Shown: piece after piece, positions 9,656 to 19,839 of the stretch
Position numbering within the stretch: position 1 is the stretch's first letter
Layout of the letters: each line of letters opens with the position of its first letter
Source: Meconema thalassinum
Lineage: Eukaryota; Arthropoda; Insecta; Orthoptera; Tettigoniidae
Assembly (NCBI GenBank): GCA_946902985.2
Contig: OX336400.1
Coordinates: 170,130,543-170,194,542 of the forward strand
Length of the DNA: 64,000 bases
Reading direction: 5' to 3'
Position numbers and translations under genes: made by a program
The notes under the pieces: model-generated
Seen by the model: the letters and a program-made list of their open reading frames with translations, nothing else
Database searches by the model: none
Told to the model about the DNA's origin: nothing

Positions 9656-12600
9656 TTCGAACACGGTGAATGCGAATTGAACGAAATTTGGTACAAAGGT
9701 AACACTAGCAAAGGACACCTCAGTGTCATGTTTTATATCGCCGCCATCTTGACGGAAACGTAATGGCGGCCACACAAATGCTCAAAGCTTAAATCAAATT
9801 ACGACTAACCTAATCATCAGATCTCTACCAAATTTTGCAACAACATACCTTTATGGGGGGAGCATCCTTTGACCAAACCAGTAGGCCATCAGCGTAATAG
9901 TTTGCGGATGGCGGGCATCTTTGTGTGAAAATCGATTCCCCCTATTAATTCGAACACGGTGCAACCGAATGGAACGAAATTTAGTACAGAGGTAGTACTA
10001 ACAAAAGGAACCTCAGTGTCATGTTTTATATCGCCGCCATCTTGACGGAAACGTAATGGCGGCCACACAAATGTTCAAACCTTAAATCAAATTACGACTA
10101 ACCTAATCATCCGATCTCTACCAAATTTTCCAACAACATACCTTTATGGAGGGAGCATCCTTTGACCAAACTAATAGGTCATCAGCATAATAGTTTGCGG
10201 ATGGCGGCCATCTTTGTGTGAAAATCGATTCCCCCTATTAATTCGAACACGGTGCAACCGAATGGAACGAAATTTGGTACAGAGGTAGTACTAACAAAAG
10301 GCACCTCAGTGTCATGTTTTATGTCGCCGCCATCTTGACGGAAACGTAATGGCGGCCACACAAATGTTCAAACCTTAAATCAAATTACGACTAACCTAAT
10401 CATCCGATCTCTACCAAATTTTGCAACAACATACCTTTATGGGGGGAGCATCCTTTGACCAAACTAATAGGTCATCAGCATAATAGTTTGCGGATGGCGG
10501 CCATCTTTGTGTGAAAATCAATTCCCTCCTATTAATTCAAGCACGGTGAAACCGAATGGAACGAAATTTGGTACAGAGGTAGCAGTAGCAAAGGGCATCT
10601 CAGTGTCATGTTTTATATCGCCGCCATATTGACAGAAACGTAATGGCGGCCACACAAATGTTCAAAGCTTAAGTTAAATTACGACTAACATAACCATCCG
10701 ATCTCTACCAAACTTTGCAACAACATTCCTTTATGGAGGGAGCATCCTTTGACCAATCTAATAGGTTATTAGCCTAATAGTTTGCGGGTGGCGGCCATCT
10801 TTATGTCAAAATTGATTCCCCCTAATAATTCGAACAAGGTGGAACCGAATGGAACGAAATTTGGTAGAGAGGTAGCACTAGCAAAGGGCACCTCAGTGTC
10901 ATGTTTTATATCGCCGCCATCTTGACTGAAACGTAATGGCGGCCACACGAATGTTCAAAGCTTAAATCAAATTACGATTAACCTGATCATCCGATCTCTA
11001 CCAAATTTTGCAACTACATACCTTTATGGAGGGAGCATCCTTTGACCAATCTAATAGGTTATTAGCCTAATAGTTTGCGGGTGGCGGCCATCTTTATGTC
11101 AAAATTGATTCCCCCTAATAATTCGAACAAGGTGGAACCGAATGGAACGAAATTTGGTAGAGAGGTAGCACTAGCAAAGGGCACCTCAGTGTCATGTTTT
11201 ATATCGCCGCCATCTTGACTGAAACGTAATGGCGGCCACACGAATGTTCAAAGCTTAAATCAAATTACGATTAACCTAATCATCCGATCTCTACCAAATT
11301 TTGCAACTACATACCTTTATGGAGGGAGCATCCTTTGACCAATCTAATAGGCCATTAGCATAATAGTTTGCGGATGGTGGCCATCTTTATGTCAAAATTG
11401 ATTCCCCTTATTAAGTCGAACACGGTGGAACCGAATGAACGAAATTTGGTACAGAGGTAGCACTAGCAAAGGGCACCTCAGTGTCATGTTTTATATCGCA
11501 TGCCATCTTGACGGAAACGTAATGGCGGTCACACAAATGTTCAAAGCTTAAATCAAATTACGAATAGCCTAATCATCCGATCTCTAGCAAATTTAGCAAC
11601 AACATACCTTTATGGAGGGAGCATCCTTTGACCAAACTAATGATTCATCAGCCTAATATTTTGGGGATGGCGGCCATCTTTGTGTGAAAATCGATTCCCC
11701 TTATCAATTCGAACACGGTGAAACCGAATGGAGCGAAATTTGGTACAGAGGTAGCACTAGCAAAGGGCACCTCAGTGTCATGCTTTATATCACCGCTATC
11801 TCGACGGAAACGTAATGGCGGCCACACAAATGTTCAAACCTTAAATCAAATTACGACTAACCTAATCATCCGATCTCTACCAAATTTTGCAACAACATAC
11901 CTTTATGGAGGGAGCATCCTTTGACCAAACTAATAGGTCATCAGCATAATAGTTTGCGGATGGCGGCCATCTTTGTGTGAAAATCAATTCCCTCCTATTA
12001 ATTCAAGCACGGTGAAACCGAATGGAACGAAATTTGGTACAGAGGTAGCAGTAGCAAAGGGCATCTCAGTGTCATGTTTTATATCGCCGCCATATTGACA
12101 GAAACGTAATGGCGGCCACACAAATGTTCAAAGCTTAAGTTAAATTACGACTAACATAACCATCCGATCTCTACCAAACTTTGCAACAACATTCCTTTAT
12201 GGAGGGAGCATCCTTTGACCAATCTAATAGGTTATTAGCCTAATAGTTTGCGGGTGGCGGCCATCTTTATGTCAAAATTGATTCCCCCTAATAATTCGAA
12301 CAAGGTGGAACCGAATGGAACGAAATTTGGTAGAGAGGTAGCACTAGCAAAGGGCACCTCAGTGTCATGTTTTATATCGCCGCCATCTTGACTGAAACGT
12401 AATGGCGGCCACACGAATGTTCAAAGCTTAAATCAAATTACGATTAACCTGATCATCCGATCTCTACCAAATTTTGCAACTACATACCTTTATGGAGGGA
12501 GCATCCTTTGACCAATCTAATAGGTTATTAGCCTAATAGTTTGCGGGTGGCGGCCATCTTTATGTCAAAATTGATTCCCCCTAATAATTCGAACAAGGTG

Positions 12601-13559
12601 GAACCGAATGGAACGAAATTTGGTAGAGAGGTAGCACTAGCAAAGGGCACCTCAGTGTCATGTTTTATATCGCCGCCATCTTGACTGAAACGTAATGGCG
12701 GCCACACGAATGTTCAAAGCTTAAATCAAATTACGATTAACCTAATCATCCGATCTCTACCAAATTTTGCAACTACATACCTTTATGGAGGGAGCATCCT
12801 TTGACCAATCTAATAGGCCATTAGCATAATAGTTTGCGGATGGTGGCCATCTTTATGTCAAAATTGATTCCCCTTATTAAGTCGAACACGGTGGAACCGA
12901 ATGAACGAAATTTGGTACAGAGGTAGCACTAGCAAAGGGCACCTCAGTGTCATGTTTTATATCGCATGCCATCTTGACGGAAACGTAATGGCGGTCACAC
13001 AAATGTTCAAAGCTTAAATCAAATTACGAATAGCCTAATCATCCGATCTCTAGCAAATTTAGCAACAACATACCTTTATGGAGGGAGCATCCTTTGACCA
13101 AACTAATGATTCATCAGCCTAATATTTTGGGGATGGCGGCCATCTTTGTGTGAAAATCGATTCCCCTTATCAATTCGAACACGGTGAAACCGAATGGAGC
13201 GAAATTTGGTACAGAGGTAGCACTAGCAAAGGGCACCTCAGTGTCATGCTTTATATCACCGCTATCTTGACGGAAACGTATTCGCGGCCACCCAAATGTT
13301 AAAAGCTAAAATGTAATTACGACCAACCTAATAATCTAGTCTCTACTAAATTTTGCAACACCATATCTTTATGTGGGAAACATATTCAGACCAAACTGCA
13401 AGAACATAAGCCCAATAGTTTGCAGATGGTGGCCAAGTATGTGTGCAAATCGATTCCCCTTATCAATTCAAACACGGTGAAACCGAATTGAACGAAATTT
13501 GGTACAGAGGTAGCACTAGCAAAGGGCACCTCATATTCATGTTTAATATCCCTATAGCA
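9656..13559 (+). repeat. 293-bp satellite array, 13 monomers plus a partial
   Basis: Using the TTCGAACACGGTG-type block as anchor, starts fall at 9656, 9949, 10242, 10536, 10829, 11122, 11415, 11708, 12002, 12295, 12588, 12881, 13174 and 13467. Every step is 293 or 294 bp. Each monomer holds GCCGCCATCTTGAC, AATGGCGGCC and GATGGCGGCCATC cores. Monomers 4-8 and 9-13 are near-identical as a block of about 1466 bp, a higher-order duplication. Confidence 0.92.
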
Positions 13560-13695
13560 CGTTGTATTTCAACAAGCTACTACAACCAACATTCAATCAT
13601 ACTCCTTGAAAAGGACAAAGAGTTATAACAATACCCATGCATTTAGGAGAAAGTAGGCTATATGTTCTTTACTGAACATCTTGTTTTTATTTCGT

Positions 13696-13936
13696 TTTAT
13701 ACTCCGTCGGTTGTTATGGCATACTGTCGTGTATTTTTTTATCAGCCATTGAGACACTTTCATCCCACAGGCTATGTAGTTACGTATGAAAGTAGTTATC
13801 ATTGGCGCACAAGGCTATTGCCGGTCATTCACAGTGAAAGCGAACTGTTTACCTAGTCATCATAAGTAAATCATTCTCGCTACTCTTCATGTCCGGTTTA
13901 GATGTCCCGATAAGGTCACAGGGACACAACTACTTA
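13696..13936. other. Unassigned spacer
   Basis: Sequence between the family-E end and the hAT target duplication. A 64-residue frame at 13662-13856 has no recognisable motif. Confidence 0.4.
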
Positions 13937-13944
13937 TACGCATC

Positions 13945-15226
13945 CAGGGGCGCACCCAGCTTTGGAGGCTTGAGCCCCCCCTAAAAACCTGGGAACACTT
14001 TAAAAACATTGCATCACCTTCCAAGAAAAAATGCAACTTGATTTCTTACAGCTGTGTAATTTTTATAAGAATGACATAATTGAAAGTGGAGGAAACAACA
14101 AAGGCCTGCTTATGGCTGAGTTTGAACTGTGGCACAAGAGCTTCAAACCACGCTAATATCCTTAAAAACGCAATCGATGTGTTGAATCTATGTGACAAGG
14201 ACTTGTTTCCTAATATCCACACATTGTAGAGAATTTTGTGTACCATCCCTGTGACTACAATCACTGCTGAGAGGTCATTTTCTACTCTACGTCGGCTGAA
14301 AACATATCTTAGGCATACCATGGGCGCAGACAGGCTGACTGGACTAGCAGCACTGAATATTCACCGGGAAATTGAAGTCACCAGTACAGAGGTAGTTTCC
14401 GTTTTGAAAAAATCTGCTAGGCGGCTGGATTTTGTTCTGTGAAATTTGAGTTTCCACTTTATTCAAACAACTTTAATGTTAATTCATAAATACATGATTT
14501 GTATTCAACTATTTGTTTGAACTTGCATTTAGCCTGTGTAATTAAATTCAACTTGACATTCTAGAAATGTTTAAGATTTTTTATTATAAAGTTAGTTAAT
14601 AAGGAAAATTAAAATAACTTATATATTTTCACGTACAGCACATAAAATGTTTGTTACAATCCATAACACTATGGTATACAATATCTCGTAATTTTTAAAA
14701 TGTAATTTTTACTTCCAATTAAATTTACATATTTAAAATGAAAATGTTATTATTAATTTCCTAAAACCTATACTAGTTCTTGGTATAAACAACTCAAAAC
14801 TTAGTAAATGATTGCAGATTATTGATGTTACACATCAATCTGACGATCCTGGTAGCTGGATATATAGTTATGATAATAGTGAGCAGAGCAATCCAGTCGT
14901 TATCACTCTGATCTTGATCAAAAGTTAATTCTTGATAAAAATCATGCAGTTCCTTTTTATTACTTGTATAACCTTAGCTCAATGGTACTGTAACTAAAAT
15001 TTGTATAAAACCAATGCACATTTTGTTTAAATAATCTCCAATCCAATAGCATATATTGTATTGGTTTTAACAGAGCATTCTACAGTACGTTTGATCTTAT
15101 AGAATATTTTTTATGCATATGATCTCAAATATACATATTTACATACAAGAATAATAATGGACACATAGCTGAAATCATGTTATTGAGGAAAGCCCCCTCC
15201 AAACCAAAAGTCTGGGTGCGCCCCTG
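13945..15226 (+). mobile_element. hAT transposon, internally deleted
   Basis: Terminal inverted repeats CAGGGGCGCACCCAG at both ends. The 8-bp target duplications are TACGCATC (13937-13944) and TACACATC (15227-15234), one mismatch. At 1282 bp it is far shorter than an autonomous hAT. Only the C-terminal end of the transposase is recognisable, followed by about 780 bp of AT-rich non-coding sequence. Confidence 0.88.
14080..14442 (+). pseudogene. hAT transposase C-terminal dimerisation remnant
   Basis: The best block is ITAERSFSTLRRLKTYLR followed by DRLTGLAALNIHR, the hAT C-terminal dimerisation region found in ZBED/MYM-type relatives. It sits in the frame 14236-14442. Upstream, pieces such as NAIDVLNLCDKDLFPNIHT are readable only across frame changes and stop codons. 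Most of the RNase-H-like domain is deleted, so no activity is possible. Confidence 0.85.
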
Positions 15227-15234
15227 TACACATC

Positions 15235-15690
15235 ATACTACAAGCTATCTCTCAAGTTTATACACTTCGCGTCATTCCCTCATCGAAGCAGTGCCGAATC
15301 TGTTTACAGAACCCCACGTAAGTGGATTTTATTTTGTAAATAATTCATTTTGTAACTTTTGTAATCTCATTGATTTACTTTCTTTGGCCACATTGTTTGA
15401 TTCCATTGAAAAAGGAGGCAAGGTTTCTCCGAAACGTATGGTTCTAATCTAAATACACACGGCACTAGCCCAAAAGACATGAATTATTTATATAATCCGG
15501 GCCGTGAAAGCCTTAATATACGGATTTTATTTTGTTTCATTCTTTCACTACGAAACCTCATCCGCTTTACAGAAATTACCAATTTAGGCCTACATTTTGG
15601 TGGATTCTCATTAATGTCTTAACGCTGTCAATGCGGCTTTGAAACGTCTTCCTGTTGTTGATCACGGCGGCGGCAGTAATTTTCAACCGC
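15235..15690. other. Unassigned sequence
   Basis: No repeat ends. Only a 91-residue frame with no motif crosses the hAT boundary. A GGGCCGTGAAAGCC block at 15497 recurs in inverse at 52282, which may mark a shared repeat. Confidence 0.35.
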
Positions 15691-15691
15691 G

Positions 15692-15957
15692 GTGAGGTTG
15701 GTTGGTTGGTTCCTCAGTTTAGGGGCTGAGACAACGCGGTCATGTAGCCCCGTGTACTTTTGATGTGTGTAGAATCTGTCTGATAACCGGTGTTAATTGT
15801 GATGGTTTATTAGTATGTGTTATGTGTTTTTTTTATGAAGTAAGCACGGCAGACAGTCAATTTTCATGTACTTCCTACTTTTGCTACCAAACGCCACCGT
15901 CAACGGCAAATAGTTCTGTACTTGGTTACTAGATGCCACGGTAGTCAGCTCCTGGTG
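15692..15957 (-). mobile_element. SINE S2, distal part only
   Basis: Matches the head-distal half of S2 (GGTTCCTCAGTTTAGGGGCT, GTAGCCCCGTGTAC, GATAACCGGTGTTAATTGTG). The tRNA-like head is absent, so this is a fragment. Confidence 0.7.
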
Positions 15958-15965
15958 TAGTATTT

Positions 15966-16188
15966 TTGGCTATCAGTCCGGATTTGATGCTAGACTCTGC
16001 CAAGAAATGTAATTCTATTCACAGGGCTCGAACGGGGTACATTCAGCATCGTGAAGCAAAACTGAGTAGAGGTGGGTTCGATTCCCACCTCAACCATCAT
16101 AGAAGTGGTTTTCCATTATTTTCCAGTTCTACTCCAGGCAAATGCCGGGATGGTTCCTAACATAAAGTCACAGCCACCTCCTTCCCAG
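15966..16188 (+). mobile_element. SINE fragment, left half (split at 16188)
   Basis: Contains GGTGGGTTCGATTCCCACC (B-box-like) and the shared SINE core TTCCAGTTCTACTCCAGGCA, then ATGCCGGGATGG. It is cut by the hAT-like element at 16189. Its continuation (TCCTCGCC...) resumes after the duplicated CTTCCCAG at 28636-28643. Confidence 0.65.
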
Positions 16189-16509
16189 TAGTCTTGCGCA
16201 TGATAGTTCGCGGCTGGGAGCGATCAGTTTAGTTCGCGGCTCCTTAGCGAACTAGTTCGCTGTTTTAGTTCGTTAGTTCCCATCTCGAAGACAGATCGTT
16301 CGCTCGCCTTGCTACTGCACGCGCTCCTTGTTTGTTATAGCAGTCTGTCACCACTCATTACTCGTCACCAGTGATTGCTCATTCACATTGCTCTCGTTTC
16401 AAGCAATACTGTAGGCTACTGTTAACGTTACTATGCTCGCTGCACGTGCAGTTAGTGTATTAGATATTGACATGTTGCGTGTGTAGTAATGTGTTTTACA
16501 TTTTGATAT

Positions 16510-16544
16510 TGAACCGTTTTTATCAGGTTCATTATTTTTTGTCA

Positions 16545-16604
<60 letters not shown>

Positions 16605-18436
16605 CATTTCCTTCATGTCGCATTATTGTGACATACGTTTCTCTGTCTCACCTACTGCGTTCAAACTTTGTAATTCTGCGTAAATGTTTCACCACATGGT
16701 GAAACTTTTCACCCCTACCGACACTGTTTTACCATTGGTTGAAGCATAACTTGTTGCTCAGCATTGCTTCACCCATTGGCCCCCTTTATGTTCTGGAGAG
16801 GGGGAGTTCTACGACTTATTTTTCCCGAGCGCGACTGCGTTCCTTTTAGAGAAGGTGGCGGGCTTCCTTTTCTGACTGTCATGTGAAACGGTCACGCAAC
16901 TAAGCGTAAGTACGATTCGATCACTTGATTTTTGAATTTCAGTTTATCCATTTTTTATTTTATTTTTATGTCTCCTTTGATTCACTTACAATTTCCTTTT
17001 CTTATGATTATGTGAATTCGATCCATGAACCCAAGTCCCTTCGCCTTTGTTTACGTTAGTTTAGCGAAGCCTCTGTGTTTATTTGTCATCCCTACCTTTC
17101 ATGTAATCGGTTTTATTTTTACTCAAATCTCTCAGGTCTGAAATATATGCTATTTTTCTACGAGGCTTAATTATGCTCTGTATTGCGTCACCACCTGGTT
17201 CGGCGTTCTTTTATGACGACCTCCGGTGGATTGTCGCATCAGAGCCTTTATTTTTATGGATGGAATCGGCGAAGTTACGGAGCTGAGTCTCACGTCTTCA
17301 GTCAGATCCTCCCTCTGTTTTATTGAAATGTATGTGAGCGATGGTCATCGTGCTAATCACTGTCCATGCGCCGCATTACTTTCTTTGTTTCATCGTATGT
17401 CGTTGTGATTCGGCATTTCTACCTCTGTGTAAGCCTACATCTTCCTACGAAGCATATTTCTTAGCTGATTGATTTTTTTTTTATTTCCTGTCCCGGTAAT
17501 GTCACGTAATTTAATGTAATTTTCATTTCCTTTATTTTTATGTGTTAATTTTGTGTTGCTTCCTCTGGCTTCGTTATATTACGTAACTCCGTGTCATCCC
17601 CCCCCCCCACCCCTGTTTCCTACATACTCACTCCTCCAATCCCTACCACTTTCACCCCCCCCCCCCCTACCCCATGATTTCACAACATCATGAGCGTCTG
17701 AGTTCTGTTTTTGACGCGGGGCTATTCTAGTCCAGGTCATCCTCGTAAGTAGAGGTGCTCTCTTATTCGACCCGTTCATACTCTCTACCTTTTTTTTTGT
17801 ATTTTAAATTTTGATTATCGAGTCGCGCTTACGTTTTAGTTGCACATTGATTGTAAGTACATTTTAATTAATCTTGTTTCATCTTTGTTTGTGCTTAAGT
17901 TCATTTATACACTTTTCTCTTGATATCATTTTTGTGTACCCCTTTCTTAGGTACCATCTTTAATTTAATTTAATTTTGTTTGTTATTAAGTGACTTTAAT
18001 TCAAGTCTACCTTTCATTTTGTGTTTAGATTTAATCCTTACTCTTATGCGCACCTGTTTTAGTTTGCTTTAAATACTATAGTAAATAGTTCACTTTGGTT
18101 TCGTCCTCTTTCATTTGTAATTTTAAGTTCCCTCATCTCTCGTCCGATTTCGTCGGTCTTGGCTTCGTACTGTAACGCAGTCACGACCTTCACGCTTCTG
18201 GGTTTTTCGATCAATTAGATAAATTTAATTCCGCTTTTGATTTGTTTTAAACATTTCATTCGTTTCCTTTTTTGGAAAGTATCTTTCTTTCGATCCGGAA
18301 TCTTGGGCCCAGCACGCATCGAAAGAGACATCCTTTCCCCGCTCCTTAGCAATCCTGTTTAAGTTGTTGTTTTCGCTTCCAATGTTTTCACCATGCCTCT
18401 GCTACTTTGTTTAACGTAAAAGCACAAAGCGGTGCA
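16510..18436 (+). repeat. Gypsy 1, 5' LTR (about 1.93 kb)
   Basis: Starts TGAACCG and most likely ends GGTGCA just before the primer-binding site. Contains an (ATT)n microsatellite (about 16543-16603) and poly-C runs near 17599 and 17657. The N-run, Y-run and G-rich frames seen here are artefacts of these tracts. The exact 3' limit is inferred from TG...CA ends and the PBS. Confidence 0.82.
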
Positions 18437-18438
18437 AA

Positions 18439-18456
18439 TGGTATATCAGAGCGTGG
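18439..18456 (+). other. Gypsy 1 primer-binding site
   Basis: TGGTATATCAGAGCGTGG directly after the LTR. It begins with TGG, complementary to a tRNA 3' CCA. The inverted LTR copy carries a slightly different version next to it (25651-25667). The primer tRNA is not identified. Confidence 0.6.
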
Positions 18457-18750
18457 TTTTGCGTGAAATCGTTCCCTTTAAATTACCAAACTTATATTAT
18501 TTTTGCAACTATTACAATGTTGTCTTTCTGAGTTTAAGATACCTGTACTGAATTGTTCCCCCATCCCCGAAGAAAGTGTGGAGTGTGAAAGCATTTCTCG
18601 AGTGAACAAGACATCCAAAGAATCTAGTTCCGAGGTGAAGAGTGCAACAAGTTAGTGAGTACTTCGCAACGCTGGAATAGGACGCATTACGGTATTGTGA
18701 CCTTTATTTTACTAAGTTAAAGTGTTTTACTTTTCTCCTTGTCTATTGTC

Positions 18751-19839
18751 ATGTCTAAGTCAGAATTCCCACCCGTCAAAAAGGAGTTAAATTTTATGGG
18801 CTTTGAATCTTTAACAATGCCCACGCCACTATTGCAAGATACGACACAGGTCCTGCTAATGATAGACCCTCCCCTTTTAGATTGCTCCATCGCCCCTATT
18901 GGCACTGTTAATAGTGCTCGCCACAACGTAAATGTTGCATCAGTGGTGAGTAGGTGGGGTTTGACGTTTTCAGGAGAAAACAATACCTCATCAGTTTTTT
19001 GTTTTATCCAACGTGTGGAGGAATTGTGTTATTGTCACGATATTAATCCCGACAGTATTGTACGTTGCTTACCTATTCTTTTGTCTGGAAAAGCGCTGAT
19101 GTGGCATCGCACTACTCCGAATTTTTATTAGTCATGGGACGAATTTGTTGGGTGCATTAAGGACCGTTTCACGCCACAAGATTTCGATTTCGCTCTCAAA
19201 CAAGAAATATACTCCCGCACTCAGGCTCCTGGGGAGATGATCGACGATTATGTAACCTCAGTTCGTCTGTTAGCAGCGAACCTCCCCCAACCCTTTCATC
19301 CCAGGGATCTGTTGGAAATTGTATACAGGAATTTAAATCCCACTTATAAATACTTCATTCGGCGTACATCCATTTTTTCCATCGAGGACATCATATCGCA
19401 AGGCCGTGAGTATGAATTAAATGCACGAGCCTGTTCGAACTATACTCCACCTCCAAGAGCCGATAATACGATTTTCCCCGAGTTAGCCTACTCCCCCCAG
19501 ACAACACTGTCTAGCCCAGCTGTCGACCGAACAAAAGACGACACCTTACGGTTTAAGCCGTCTGCTCGCCGTGCTGAGTCCCTTTCTAGGAATTCTAACC
19601 CAAGCCCTTCTGTGGCTCGTAATTCTTCTGCTGTTTCCCGTGAAAGGACTACAAACACCCCAACAACAATCACACGCAATGTTTCTTCTGGTCGCATAAC
19701 TTGTTGGAACTGTAATGAACTTGGACATCATTTTAAAATGTGTTCTTTAAAACGCCGAAAATTTTGTTTTGGCTGTGGGATGAATGAGGTCACGACTCGT
19801 TCCTGTCCGAATTGTAATTCCAACCAGGAAAACTCATAG
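18751..19839 (+). pseudogene. gag: Gypsy 1 gag, one in-frame stop
   Basis: Capsid/nucleocapsid protein. The first ATG in frame is at 18751. A TAG at 19129-19131 interrupts it, and the same frame then runs on to 19839. Before the stop lies the gag capsid pattern (WGLTFSGENN, FIQRVEEL, LLSGKALMWH). After it come the DYVTSVRLLAANL segment and a CX2CX4HX4C zinc knuckle (CWNCNELGHHFKMC). A second knuckle-like CX2C...C lacks the histidine. The pol frame opens at 19818, giving a 22-nt overlap in the -1 frame, so pol would need frameshifting near the final GAA AAC codons. The stop could be a mutation or a base error. Confidence 0.82.

Larger units (their letters stand above)
9475..13695 (-). mobile_element. 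Family-E element expanded by a 293-bp satellite
   Basis: Terminus B is at 9477-9530 (a CTACTTTC...GAAAGTAG hairpin around TTTTTGCAAAAAATG, then CTTATGAGATC). Terminus A is at 13618-13690. The short relative at 56230-56600 has the same two ends and only one partial monomer, so the array here is an internal expansion. Order is microsatellite, satellite, then terminus A. No coding frame. Confidence 0.7.

Noticed and set aside
9545..9775. Cys/Val-rich and Thr/His-rich frames
   Set aside because: Produced by the TG/CA microsatellite; no coding signal outside it.
9656..13559. Array considered as CRISPR
   Set aside because: The unit is 293 bp with no short direct repeat and unique spacer pattern; this is a eukaryotic satellite in a transposable element.
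16399..16623. Frames with long Asn, Tyr or Leu runs (also 24049-24389, 27399-27629)
   Set aside because: They are translations of the (ATT)n microsatellite in the gypsy 1 LTRs and change identity with frame.
17594..17779. Gly-rich frame (also 25280-25468 and 26327-26533)
   Set aside because: Poly-C tracts in the LTR read as glycine; the run length differs between copies.
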